Below, piece by piece: positions 13,349 to 23,545 of a DNA stretch of 64,000 nt. Origin of the DNA: Xiphias gladius. Lineage: Eukaryota > Chordata > Actinopteri > Istiophoriformes > Xiphiidae. A model generated the notes under the pieces. That model searched no databases. It had not been told where the DNA came from and was given only the letters and a program-made list of their open reading frames with translations. The position numbers and the translations under genes were made by a program. The stretch's first letter is position 1; every line of letters starts with the position of its first letter. The DNA is taken from the NCBI RefSeq assembly GCF_016859285.1, contig NC_053418.1, positions 7,052,521 through 7,116,520 of the forward strand, given 5' to 3'.

Positions 13349-13964
13349 GCACATGCACATATATACTAAGCCTGTTCTTTGTTGTTGTTTCCTTTCTTTC
13401 TTGATTATGTAATTAATGTTTGACACGTATTTAAAACCGAATTTAAGAGTTGGACAGCAGATGACAGTTTGCTCAACAGTCTGCTTGAATGCGACCTTTG
13501 TCAACCACGTTATTGGCTCCAGTTCAAGTGAAACTACTGCCACAGCAGAAAGTTATTTTACATTATCTGATCACTTTATCCGTGTTTTAGACTCTCACTT
13601 CATTCAATGCAATGTGCAAAGCTCAACTTCTGATTCGAATGCAGTAGGCTAACTATTAGCTCGTTTATTTAGCTCAAATTAACACCCAGCTTAAGGTTAC
13701 ATTAATTTTTGCGTAACCTATCAATACTAATGTCTTAAAAAAACGTCTTAACTAACAGCTCAACTGTGTATTCAAATCAGCTGTTAACTTGTATGTATCC
13801 CCTACTCATGTTTGTAACAGCTAAAGTTTGCTAAAAAGTTAGCTTACGGTCAGCTACAAACATTAGCGTACGTTAGCATTACTTGGTAGCATGCTAGCGT
13901 GCTTAAAACAAAAAAACAAAAACAAAATAACCTTACGCTGTTTTTCCTAACCCACCTTATCCAT
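3809..13964 (-). CDS. secisbp2: SECIS-binding protein 2, 18 coding exons
   Basis: Binds the SECIS hairpin in selenoprotein mRNAs and recruits the Sec elongation machinery so that UGA is read as selenocysteine. Coding exons, 5' to 3' on the minus strand: 13956-13964, 12285-12400, 12006-12150, 11843-11918, 11436-11650, 11230-11314, 11042-11136, 10420-10566, 10200-10289, 9921-10022, 9691-9823, 9344-9510, 9114-9243, 8799-8976, 8397-8617, one of 6038-6192 or 4522-4676, 4158-4353, 3809-3933. They total 2,385 nt (794 aa). Seen: FPELAG and EFPGL motifs in the N-terminal half, a lysine-rich stretch near 280, VPVQLDIGNMLAALEKK and the PTPLKK-VILKERE region (SECIS incorporation domain), then an L7Ae RNA-binding domain at about 590-690 with GLREVLKHLKL, CVVISPNCERIQSKG and VFALSRKALGR. 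The short tail with IKIWKKMLE favours SECISBP2 over the longer SECISBP2L. The first coding exon is only Met-Asp-Lys. One L7Ae exon exists in two copies (separate entry). Confidence 0.93.
4425..7453. repeat. Tandem duplication, 1,516 bp unit, carrying a secisbp2 exon
   Basis: Bases 4,425-5,940 recur at 5,941-7,453. The offset is 1,516 up to about 4,690 and 1,515 afterwards, owing to one extra T in the left copy. By eye the copies differ at about five substitutions plus that indel, so they are at least 99.5% identical. Each unit is bounded by a run of 12 or more A. The unit contains a 155-nt secisbp2 exon (4522-4676 and 6038-6192, identical in sequence) with both splice sites, plus about 1.3 kb of intron. 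Either a very recent duplication mediated by the A-tracts or a haplotype assembled twice would look like this. Confidence 0.95.
6038..6192 (-). other. secisbp2: Second copy of secisbp2 L7Ae exon
   Basis: This is the transcript-upstream copy of the exon at 4522-4676, base-for-base identical, with the same CAG acceptor and GTCAGG donor. It encodes the stretch from GGLDEAVHTIIDTC to GIFNYDGAQ. The exon enters in phase 1 and leaves in phase 0 (155 nt), so it can replace the other copy without changing the protein, but the two cannot be joined in frame. Confidence 0.85.
7806..8085. repeat. Teleost dispersed repeat (AATCGATT-rich palindromic family)
   Basis: Contains the hallmark pieces of a very common fish element: cttaatcggcaactgttttg at the left, a middle reading ggacgaaacaagcaatttga, and an end reading ctgcagattaattgatac followed by tttgcagcccc. 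Other copies in this window lie at about 39,925, 49,175, 57,470 and 58,975. It is probably a non-autonomous DNA transposon with terminal inverted repeats; I recognise the family from memory and cannot name it precisely. It sits in a secisbp2 intron. Confidence 0.65.
13316..13350. repeat. (GT)n microsatellite
   Basis: A GT run of about 26 bases followed by degenerate GTGC/ACATGCAC, in the first intron of secisbp2. The opposite-strand open frame across it is an artefact of the repeat. Confidence 0.9.
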
Positions 13965-14225
13965 CTTCAAGGTTATTTCTAGATGCAGTCATATCTCCGC
14001 ATGTTCACTCGATCTTCCATGTGTCGTCAAACCACCGCTTACATCAGTGCCACATTTATCTGCGCACACAGTGTGTTGGCTAACCGGGCTGAGCAACCTG
14101 TTCGGTAGCACAACAGCTACTTGAGCCTGATGGAAACAGCTGATGCTTACTTTGGGTGTCGTGAGGCGAGCGTACAGCGACATCTTCTGCCCTCGCGGTG
14201 CTGCAAGATCCACTTCAAGCCACAA
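13965..14225 (-). promoter_or_regulatory. secisbp2: Probable secisbp2 5' UTR and promoter
   Basis: Directly upstream of the Met-Asp-Lys exon, CpG density rises between about 14,030 and 14,215, in contrast to the AT-rich flanks. No TATA box was seen at a convincing place. The minus-strand open frame here (about 78 codons) has no recognisable product and is more likely untranslated leader. The exact start site cannot be set from sequence. Confidence 0.4.
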
Positions 14226-14365
14226 ACACCAAGAATCAACTATAAAATGCTTTATTTTAATATTCTGTAATGTTACGCTGAAATGTCACCATGGTTTGTT
14301 CTGACCGTCCTTGGTGGATATTTCTAAATAAATCAAGCACCGGTTAAAGCACCGGTTAAAAAAAA

Positions 14366-14785
14366 CAAAACAAAACATGTTACAAGTAAAAATCCAGCAT
14401 TCAAATTTTTACTCGAAGTAAAAAATTCTACAGAAAGTATCAAAAGAAGAAGCATCCTTTATCCAAAATATACCCTTTCATTCAGATTAAACAGTATTTT
14501 AATATCGTAGCAGTTGAGGTGAAGCTAATTTTTAATCATTTGTATACTTTTGGGTGTTTTGTTATTCTATAGTACATTTTTTAATTTAAAAATCTTCCGG
14601 AAAAAAACAAACAAAAAAACAAACAAAAGAAAACTTTGGCACTAAGGACATGTTGTGGAGTAAAATGTATGTAGTGGAGTAAAAGTATTAATTAGGATAA
14701 AATTGAAATACTATGTACTGTTATAAGTACTTCAAAGTTGAACTTGAGTATATGTACTCAATTACCTTCCACCATTTCAGTGAAG
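14366..14785. repeat. Teleost AGTAAAAGTACTT-type repeat
   Basis: Carries phrases of a family common in perciform fishes: acaagtaaaaatccagcatt, ggagtaaaagtatt, aagtacttcaaagttgaact, and a terminus near ccttccaccatttcag. The family is often seen as hAT-like non-autonomous elements beginning CAGTGGTGGAA. That class assignment is from memory. Related copies are at about 21.7-22.8, 38.1 and 50.7 kb. Confidence 0.6.
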
Positions 14786-14935
14786 TTGCAGTACTGAGAA
14801 CATTTTTGTACAATCTTTAAGTAAGATATAAAATGATATCTATGTTCCTCAGGCATAAATGTTATTTGTGACCTACCCTAACCCATGCAGTAATATGCAC
14901 AGGTCTAAATGTGCACATAAAAGGCATTATGTCCA

Positions 14936-14941
14936 TTTATT
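14936..14941 (-). terminator. mfsd10: Candidate mfsd10 polyadenylation signal
   Basis: AATAAA on the minus strand, 257 bases beyond the mfsd10 stop codon. It is the first canonical signal I found downstream, but AT-rich DNA yields chance matches. Confidence 0.4.
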
Positions 14942-15197
14942 TCTCACTTATGCAGTGACGACCGTCCCACCACTTCCCCCTTTGGTTTTGGCACGTGCAT
15001 GTCATGGTTCTTGGCCAGCAGCGGAAGAAAGTAAACTGAAAGTGTACATCTTCTCATGATTGTTGCATGTGACAAAGTCATAATTCCGCGCCTGCTTTCC
15101 CAGCAGACGTAAACATCATAGCGTTCGTTTAGGTAGCAAAATATCAGAATGTCCCTGCAATCAGTCCTTTTAAAGTCATGTCATGTCTTTGCACTGC

Positions 15198-18100
15198 TCA
15201 CTCCTCCTTAAGCCTCCTGGCTGAGCTCAAGAGAGCGAGCGGTACAATGAAAGAGGCTGATGTGATGAGAAAACAGGTCTGTGCTCCAGCTATCCAGTAA
15301 ACTGTGAAGCAAACACGACAGTTAAAACGAGCACACTGCACATAAATTCGAAGATACAGCAAACAATTTAAATAGTGCTGAAAAAAGTGTTTGACAAAAG
15401 TTTGTTATTTCAGTGTTTGATTTCACAAGAAGAGGATAAAGGACAACCTCTAACAAACAAATCTACAAAGCTAAGGCTGTAAATTGGTCACTGTTTCTGT
15501 CTTCTGTCTTTTTATCAAAGCTTCCTCACCGGAGGATGACACAACCGGTCCCAGTGCTCTGGCCAAGGCGCCCAAACTACGCAGGATCCCCATCACCGTG
15601 CCTTTCTGATTGGCCGAGCCTGGAGGAATATCCCCAGCAGATAATCAGCAACAGTGCGCATGATTTATATTACAGTCAAAATGGCTCGTGAGTTTAAATA
15701 AATGAGAATTAATAAGAGGCTCACCATAGTCAGAAACAAGTGTTGACATGCATGGAACTACTATTGCAGCCGCTGTAGCGAAAGGAGAAATAGAAAATGT
15801 GAAGACATATTACGTTTAATTTAACGTAAACAAATAAATAAATCCTTTAGATGCATTTCATGCTTTAGACTCATATTATTTTCTTGCATTGTCTGTGGAT
15901 ATTATCGTGCTGCACACCAACTGTGATTCACGTGTGACTGGTGGTTTTTTTTGTGTTTTTTTTTTTAATTTTTATCTAACTTTTATTTAACCAAGAAGTC
16001 TCTTGAGATACATTATGGCTACCAAAATGGCAGCACAGAGAAGTTAAAACACAGTCAAATATAAAAAATTATTTACAAAATTCACATAGAGCATACATTC
16101 ATCCATATTTTGCTATTTTGGTCTTTTGCCATTGTGGTCTATGTACACACCACATCTAGGCATTATGGGAGAGGGACCTCTCCTCTGTTGCTCCCGCTAA
16201 GCTTTCTTCCATTTTTTTCCAGGTTTTATAGGGGGAGTTTTTCCTTATCTGAATGGATGGTCTAGGAATAGACAGATTGTAAAGCCCCTTGAGGCAAATT
16301 TGTAATTTGTGACTGTATATACAAATAAAATTGACTTGACATACAAAACAGTGATATAGGACCCGAGAGCCTTAAAGCAGGGAGCTTGACTGCTTAAGAC
16401 AATTTTTAATTTACTATTTAATGATTCTATAAGTAATATTTGCAGCACAAGCGCAATGTAGTCTAACCTTTTGTTTTGTTTTACTCTAGGGGACTCTGAC
16501 ACCTGTGCATCAGCTCTGGGAGTTATTCATGCCCTTGGTTCTTAAAGAGTTTTATTGTGCTCAAGATACTATTTCCACTGTTGATGCTAAATATCCACAT
16601 CAGATGTTGAAGACTTTAAAATTTACTATGTGTTTTGGTATCATTTTTATTGGCCTTGGGAATTTTTTTCCTTTTTTGTCCATTCTTTACCTGTTGTGAC
16701 TCTACTCATATGCCATTGTTTATCAATTATGTTTCGTATATTTTGCACATTCCTGGGTGTAATAAAGGGTTTAACTTGTCTCAACAAGGCATACAGTACT
16801 GCTTGTCACTGTTTTCCCTTCAAGTAGAGTGAACTTAAACACAACTCACCGAAGGAGTATAACGCCAAGCCGATGTAAAGCATTGTTATATTCCACGATA
16901 ACCCAATGAGAAGAAATGCTGGGATCAATGCTATGATTGCCTAAAAACAAGAAATACAAGTCAGTAGATAAGACATTTGTGCTGCAGTGTACCAGGTCTC
17001 ATCAGCACCACAAAGAGTCATTTTCTGTGCAGCTTTTTGACATGGTAACAGACTCCTACCATACAAACAGCTTTGATATGCTGCCCGGGTTTGATTCTGC
17101 GAGCGTATCCCCCCTGGATCAGAGCCATGATGACTCCAATGAAGAAGAACATCTTTCCCTGCTGCATACTGTTGAGAGAAAAACGCAAGGTCGCTAGTCA
17201 GGCGCATTCACTACAACTGATAGAGCACACAGCTTTGTTTCTGGGTTTTTACCTTGTGAACTGGAAGCGCTGGTGAGTCAGAAAACTCAGCGTGAACTCT
17301 AGACCAGAGAACAGGAAGAGGTAGCAGAAATAAACCAGGCCCAACACTTGAAGCTTCTGCATTCCTGTAAAGACATCCCCACCTTCTATCAGCTTGCCAA
17401 AAGTTCATTCATGCTTCAGCTTCATAAGTGGGTCAAATGGGTGTAAGCCTCTGCCTCACACAGGAATCCAGCGTGTAGAGTACTCACTTTCTTTTGAAGG
17501 CGGATCTTCTGTCCTTGTAACAGCTGAAAAATGGAACAAAGATAAGGGGTTCAGGAGGTCCCTGGATTCCCCGAACCCTGAAGATGGAGCCTAGGAGGAA
17601 AAGAGAATAGAATAGAATAGAACAGAACTTTATTGCCCACCAGACTGGAAAATTGCCTTTTGGGTCACCAAAAAATAAGAGCTGCACGAGAACAGCTAAC
17701 ATTGTAAAACAATTAACATATGGAACAAATGTGGAAACAAAATACTACTGAGTCTAGAGTACTCTACAGTACGCAAGTAAAAATTACAAATAAAATACCT
17801 AAAACAAAGCATAAAACATTAATACATAACATACTGTGGAGCAAGATTTACGGCTGTCATGATGGTATACAGCTCACTCAGCTTCTCCGGGGCTTCCCAA
17901 CTATTTTGCTGGCATTGCCAACTGCTCAAGCCCTCTTATTCCTAAGCCTGCAGTTCAGGTAGGCCAAACCAAGAAAAGATCAACTGGTAGTCCAAAACCC
18001 TACCAAGATGTTTGAACAGTTTCAACAAGTTGACCATCAAATAACAGGCTTGGTTGTGAAATCCTGCTTGGCACAAATGTTCATTTCTTTAGTCTTATCA

Positions 18101-21100
18101 ACACTGATCTCCAAAGTGCTACTCTTGCACCAAACCTGAGGAGCCAAATACTCAGCTCCGCCTATCTGCATCTATCTGATAGAATAATCTCACTGTCAGG
18201 AAAAACCATTTCTAGTGGTTAAAGATAACAAACTTGTTTTTAGCTTTGCCACTTTATAATAATTTATGGTGAGTCATCTAATGGAGCTTCATTATTAAGT
18301 TGTATGATGATGTCTGGATGTCATCCAGGTTCGATCTTATGCTGTCACTTGATGTACACCGCAATGTATGTGAGCTAGTGTGGTGGATTTTAAAGCATAT
18401 GATTTACATATGGTATTTGTATCATTTGCTGGTTAGCCTAGCTTTGCAGTAAGGCTGCGACTTCCGAGAAATATTCCGACACATAACTCCACGTAAAACC
18501 ACAACCTGTCCTTTTTACAATTCGGTTTTTGCACCGATTAAACAAAATGACATGTTAACTAGTGAGCTTTAGAGGTGCTGGTAGGCAGATTTTGCTACGT
18601 TTGCACAGAGCATGGCCAGCTCTTTCCAGTCTTATGCTAAGCTAAGAAAACCAGCTTCTGGCTTAATCTTCTCATCTAACCCCTTGGAAGAAAGCAAAAA
18701 AAAAGCACATTTTGCAAAATGTCAAACTATTCCTTTAAGATCATTCACCTGTCACTGGTGGCCAATGAAAAATTCTGCTCCTGGGAAAACATACTGCACA
18801 GAAACTACATCTCCTTGAGTGAAACTGTGTATGACTCAGTTTGTCAGTTGGCAGTGTGAGTGTTTCGACAGCTAACCTTGATGTCCCCCGTGAGCGTCTC
18901 CGGCAGCACGAGCCAAATAAAGAGCAAGTCAGCAACACTGAAGGCCAAGGCGAGCAGAGCCGGAGTTTGGTAGAAGACATTTCCTGTTGTGCTGGAGTTG
19001 ACGGCAAAGTAGGCGCCCATCAGAGGCCCCACAGTGAAGCCCAAGGAGAAGGCAATGCCAATCATAGCCTGGTCACAGTAACATTCGTCTTACTTTTTGT
19101 CACATTTAAAACAACAAAAAAGGCATAAACTGGCTAATCAGCAGTATTATGTAAAAACAAGAAATGTGAAGGTCAGAGTCACAGTGTCCTGATATGTGAG
19201 TAAATATCACCGTGATCCTCGAGTGATTATGCACCCGGTCACATTTAGTGTGTTTAAATATATTCAGTTTCAGTGTCAGTGCCTACCATTCCTCGGTTTC
19301 GCACTTTCGGGCAAGGCAAGTCGGCCACGATGGCAGTGCAGAGGCTGACGTTGCCCTTACTAATGCCTCCAATTACCCGAAACAAAAGGAACATGCTGAA
19401 GCTCCGGGAAACTGCCCACACCGCATAGGAGGACATCAGCCCTAACTGGAACACAAGGCACCCAATTAGACCCGGACGAATCAGCGTTGATGGCATGGCT
19501 GTAAACAAACTGTGCCAAGTGAATGGCTCCACGATTAACAATCAGTGATGATATTAAACCGTTGCTCTTTTCTATAAGGTTTCCTATGTAAAAGAAAACT
19601 GAGATTTATATTCGTAAGCCAATAAAAACTTAAGTAATACACATACAATGTATTAACAATAAGAGCTTTACACTCACTGTGGTAACAATGAGCAGGGGTC
19701 GTCTGCCATGGCGGTCTGACAGAGCACCGGTTAAAGGCGATGACAGGAACTGCAGCAGCGAAAACAGTGAACCGATCAGACCTGTAGGGCAAGTTAAGGA
19801 GCACGCAAATTAAACCAATGACCTGGAATGAAACACGTTTTTTTTAGCATTATTAAAATTCTATTTTTACTTAATCATAATGTCATGAAAAGCCGAGCTC
19901 TATATGAGCTGCAGAGAATGTCAAATCAATCAAATATACCTCCAAACAGGACACTGTTGTATTTCTTCTCCATAGGAATCCCGACCGCCTCCCTGAACCA
20001 GTCCACAACACTCTGCAGGGACTGATATACAGAGTCCTACCCAGCAAGAAAACACAAAAATGTAACATCGAACAGGGACAATATGAACACCAGGAAAAAG
20101 GTAGTTTCAGCATGAGTCAGCTTTCAGACTCCCCCACAAACACACTCCATTGCTGCTAATCTAATCACTCACGAGTTGGTTATGTTTTTTTATGAAATAG
20201 ATTCTTTACACAAAGCCCCCTTTGTTCGAAGGAGCATCGCGTGCTGCACGTTGTCTGTCCAGTCATTCCTATTCAAAATCACTTTCTTTTTTTTTTTTTT
20301 AACTGCAATCCAACACCAGCTGAGCACAGGTGTAGGACAAAGAACAGCAACAAGAAAAAGGGGAGGCGGTGAAATTTCCGAGCTCCCAAGCTCTTAGTGC
20401 AAGGTTTCGATCTGCGAGGCTATATCACAGCCGATATACACAGACAATAAACGACAGCTCCCTCTACAATTAGGAGATCACATGATACAAAAAAAAAACA
20501 AAACACCTATATCAATTGGCTGTGTACAGAGAAAACACCCAATTTAGCCCATAAACATTATGTAATATACATTGTTTTAACACTGTTGTGGATTATATTA
20601 TTATTTTTAATTTTCTAAAGAGAGAGAAAAGAAAAAACTAGCAAATTGATATGTGTGGGTTTTTTGTTTCATGGGATTTTATGTCCATGTATAGAGCCTT
20701 TGTTTTGTTCACGACGAAGACCTTGCAGGTCGAAACGTTACACTAACAAAAACCTTGGAGCTCGGAAACTTCGGTGTGCAGACAGCCACTCTAAATATTA
20801 TGTCTCTTAACGCTATGTTGTTATCATTTTGTCTACTGTGACAATAATGAGCAAATGCATTTATTTTCAAAAGTGCATTTTAAATCATTACACTGCTTTA
20901 ATAGAATAGACTGCTTTAAATGTTATTTCTTAATGAAAAACCCCGAGAAAACTAACCCCTGTTTGTGCATAATGGTCCAAAATGGAGGGTAGTAGAGGCA
21001 GAATCAGAGTGAACCCCAGCAGGTCCAGCAGCAGGACGATAAACACAATGTTGATGACCTTTGAGGAGAACGAGCCGCCACCCTCTGCAGATTCGTTTAC

Positions 21101-21109
21101 GACTGACAT
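15198..21109 (-). CDS. mfsd10: MFSD10 major-facilitator transporter, 12 coding exons
   Basis: A multi-pass membrane transporter of the major facilitator superfamily (human MFSD10, also called TETRAN), reported to export organic anions. Exons, 5' to 3' on the minus strand: 20957-21109, 19940-20036, 19678-19781, 19287-19445, 18877-19068, 17488-17590, 17253-17364, 17060-17168, 16850-16940, 15725-15772, 15530-15619, 15198-15301; 1,362 nt, 453 aa, against about 455 in human. Seen: LLLDLLGFTLILPLLP in helix 1, LTGALSDRHGRRP (the MFS loop 2-3 signature), GGISKGNVSLCTAIVADL, IGIAFSLGFTVGPLMGAYF, LGLVYFCYLFLFSGLEFTL, MQQGKMFFFIGVIMALIQGG, and a C-terminal half with GSANQKGTVMGILRSLGALA. Met1 (MSVVNESAEGGG) is the first ATG after a good acceptor. 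The exon-8 donor was set at 17060 because that keeps KAV-x-x-A aligned with human. A LINE abuts exon 6. Confidence 0.93.
16125..16345 (+). repeat. Teleost LINE/SINE 3'-tail repeat
   Basis: Contains the stereotyped series ccttatctgaatgg, gacagattgtaaagcccctt, gaggcaaatttgtaatttgt and an end in caaataaaattgacttgaca, found at the 3' end of a widespread fish retroposon. A reverse-oriented relative lies at about 62,035. It is in an mfsd10 intron; the parent element is not determinable here. Confidence 0.6.
17596..18160 (-). mobile_element. LINE 3' end (ORF2 C-terminus and tail) in mfsd10 intron 5
   Basis: Read on the minus strand, interrupted frames resemble the region after YADD in fish non-LTR elements: LEISVDKTKEMNI, then VETVQTF and LGTVLDYQLI, then LRKLRSF-like traces. 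The element ends in an AATAAAG stretch and a (TTCTA)n tail immediately before mfsd10 exon 6. It lies in the same direction as the gene, is heavily decayed and is 5'-truncated. The clade is probably in the Rex1/L2 range, by motif style only. Confidence 0.6.
18420..18742 (-). repeat. Teleost MITE-like element ending in TTAA
   Basis: Read on the minus strand it begins ttaaaggaatagtttgacat, continues with a degenerate match to a pentamer-rich agttagatgagaag block, and later reads gtgagctcac-like and tgtggttttacgtggagtta stretches typical of an abundant fish repeat. The TTAA terminus suggests a piggyBac-type non-autonomous element, but the class is inferred from memory. It lies in mfsd10 intron 5. 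Confidence 0.5.
20360..20790. repeat. Inverted pair of Penelope-like / hammerhead-like termini
   Basis: A segment at about 20,725-20,790 reads gacgaagaccttgcaggtcg then aaacgttac. Its reverse complement aligns over about 55-60 bases with the plus strand at about 20,365-20,425 (shared ttccgagctcc, ttagtg, tttcga, ctgc, agg). The CTGAYGA...stem...GAAAC pattern recalls hammerhead ribozyme motifs in terminal repeats of Penelope-like retroelements, although the core does not match the consensus everywhere. The about 270 bases between the arms hold no recognisable coding sequence. It is in mfsd10 intron 1. Confidence 0.45.
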
Positions 21110-21721
21110 TCCTCCAACTGAGTACGGTGTTTCACCTGTTCCTGTTCACAAGGAAGACGCATTACGGCACACGTCAGAAGAGCAGCACCGCCGTGAAAAT
21201 AAAGGTGCTACATTCAATTTACAATGAGCCTGACTTCTTATCTCTCGGATGGGGAGCGAGTAAAGCCTCGGAGAATAATCAGACGTAATTCCCTTGAAAG
21301 GTTCCTGGAAAGAAATGTTAGTTGGGACTACTTCTAGGGAAACAACAGAAATATTTTTTAGATTTTCCAAACATTTACATGAGAGATCTGCTCCGTTTAA
21401 GCTCAAGTAAATATTAAAACCTGTGCACTGTAGGTGATGTTTTCTAATTAACTGGAATTGACTCTAAGTGTATCACCTGAATACTGTCTCCAGTTTCCCT
21501 GCATTTAGTGCCACATCAAATTGTTCTTTCCGGGAAACGTCCTATGAATTTACAGTTACAGGTCAGGCGCTTTTTGGAAAATTATAGGAAAACCCCGTGA
21601 CCTCTGAAATAAAGAAGCATTAATACAGACAGTAAGTTAGAAATCTGCAGATTAATGTGCGGATCTTAGTACAAACATTAACTTGGTTGGTCAGTGTGTT
21701 GAGATTTTATTTCCAAAATGC

Positions 21722-22800
21722 AGTGTTGGAAGAAGTATTCAGATACTTTACTAATGTAAAAGTACCGATACAATAATGTAAAAATACTCAATTACAAGTA
21801 CGAAGCAAAGGATTATCAGCAAAATGTACTTGAAGTATCAAAAGTAAGAGTACTTGTGCCCCTGTCAGTGATATATTATTCTATCTGACGTTGTTAGATT
21901 GTTAATACCAATGCATTAATGCATAAGCAGCACTTTATTGTTGTAGCTGCTCGAGGTTTTCACTACTTTACGCACAGTAACCCATTTCAATCCAGCGGTT
22001 CCCGGCTTGTGGTCAGTGCCGGGAAACACTGGTTGACTCATTAACAACGTGTCGTATCTTAAAGGTTCATCCTCACAAATCTTCATCTTAAAACTAACCA
22101 CCTGTCACATAAATGTAGTGGGGTATAGAGCACGGTCGTTACCTCTGAAATTTAGTGAAGTAGAAGATCAAAAAAAGCGTTCAGTGGAAACACTCAACCA
22201 AATTACAAGTTCCTCAAAACTGTACTTAAGCACAACCCTCGAGTTAATGCTCTCAGTTACAGTACGTTACACTACTGTCAAAATGTGAAAGTTATTGGTA
22301 GTGGTGGAAAATAACTAAGTACATTACTGAAGTACAACCCTTTTGTACACATTTGAGGTACTTTTACTTTATTCGAGTGTCTCCATTATATGTTACTTTG
22401 TACTCCACTACATTTCAGAAGGAAATATTGTACGTTTTACTTCATTACATTTATCTGACAGCTGGAGACACTGTTTACTTTTCAGATTAAGATTTTACCA
22501 AAAAAAAATCATAAAACCAACTCGTATGACATTTATATCTCAGACTATCTGACAGTATATAAGGTAGTAGACATTAAAAATGCTGCGTATGTGTTAACGT
22601 TCCTGTAATAATATTCGAATAATAAGGTATATGAAATATGAAAACACTCTGAAAGCGACCTTAATGCCCAATGAGCACTTTAAGTACATTTAGCTGATAA
22701 TACTTTGGTACTTTTACTCAAGTCAAATCTTGCCTGTAACATTTTACAGAGTGGTAATACATCTTTTACTTGAGGAAACTCTACCAGTACTTGTTTTAAA
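21722..22800. repeat. Cluster of hAT-like AAGTACTT repeats
   Basis: At least three adjoining fragments of the AGTAAAAGTACTT family. One starts cagtgttggaagaagtattc at about 21,721. A second reads gtggtggaaaataactaagt at about 22,303, followed by ctactttgtactccactaca-like text and catttatctgacagctg. A third reads tggtacttttactcaagtca at about 22,706. The pieces are nested or abutting between the mfsd10 start codon and its likely promoter. No gene was seen in them. Confidence 0.6.
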
Positions 22801-22959
22801 GCATCCGCAACAGGCCAAATGCAAACAAATAAATAAATGCTGACAAAAGTAGAGGCGTTGCAGTGGATGTGCAGTTAGATCACGCACTTTCCTGTTTTCT
22901 GTTGCCCAAGGAAGGAGGAAACGATTCCTGTAAATGCTCGGGGGCCAAACTGTATCCAG

Positions 22960-23011
22960 GTCTGAATATGAGCTCTTCATATTCAGACTGAATATGAACT
23001 CTTCATATTCA
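22960..23011. repeat. Two tandem perfect hairpins
   Basis: GTCTGAATATGA at 22,960-22,971, a five-base loop, then its exact reverse complement at 22,977-22,988. This is followed at once by TGAATATGA (22,989-22,997), a five-base loop and TCATATTCA (23,003-23,011). Both units are near-identical, as if one hairpin had been duplicated. Confidence 0.85.
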
Positions 23012-23074
23012 GACTTTCTGACCGGGGGTTTTAGTTCTAAGACTGTCAGTCTTGCTCTGTCTAAAAGACAGACA

Positions 23075-23075
<1 letters not shown>

Positions 23076-23145
<70 letters not shown>
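23076..23145. repeat. (CA)n microsatellite
   Basis: About 70 bases of unbroken CA, immediately upstream of the GC-rich segment at 23.2-23.55 kb. Confidence 0.95.
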
Positions 23146-23147
<2 letters not shown>

Positions 23148-23283
23148 TTCCTACAGGTGATTGCTTCCTCAGAGTATAAATCGATCCAGTGAGACTGGCC
23201 AATAGGTATCAGCATCACCCCTCCTCTTCTCGGACATTTTCAACCGGGCGATCGGAAGCACCGCTGCAGCCGGTTTTACTCAC

Positions 23284-23545
23284 ACGGTTTCCGCGGACTC
23301 GTCAAGTCGGACCAACGGATCACGCCGACTCCGGCAGCTCTAGCTTCCCTCTCTCATCAGCCCATTTTTATCGGTCCACACCAGGAAGCGGTGTCCTCTT
23401 ACATTTGGATGACAAGAAGTGTCGTAAACGACGCACACAGACCACAATGCTGCCTTCAGGCGACCCCCTCAGCTCGTATTTTCGTGTTCTAGACACGTTC
23501 GGGACCTGTTGGCCCCCGTTCTCTCGACAGCTTTATATATATATA
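23284..23545 (-). promoter_or_regulatory. mfsd10: Probable mfsd10 non-coding exon 1 and CpG-rich promoter
   Basis: An isolated GC- and CpG-rich block in AT-rich DNA. On the minus strand it contains a strong donor, GTGAGTAAAA, directly after base 23,284. About 2.2 kb downstream a matching acceptor (a pyrimidine-rich stretch then AACAG) lies just before the mfsd10 start exon. The simplest reading is a 5' UTR exon plus promoter. The plus-strand open frame of about 128 codons here has no recognisable domain and no good start. Confidence 0.45.

Larger units (their letters stand above)
14226..15197. other. Intergenic spacer, secisbp2 to mfsd10
   Basis: Contains a teleost AAGTACTT-type repeat (separate entry) and the likely mfsd10 3' UTR. 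No exon was recognised. Confidence 0.6.

Noticed and set aside
17060-17069. Alternative mfsd10 exon 8 donor GTTTGT at 17,067
   Set aside because: It would remove three residues conserved in spacing with human (KAVxxA); the GTAGGA donor keeps the alignment and phase.
22744-23218. Cys-Val and Thr-His repeat proteins across CA runs (also at 3.5 kb and 40.8 kb)
   Set aside because: Pure microsatellite translation.
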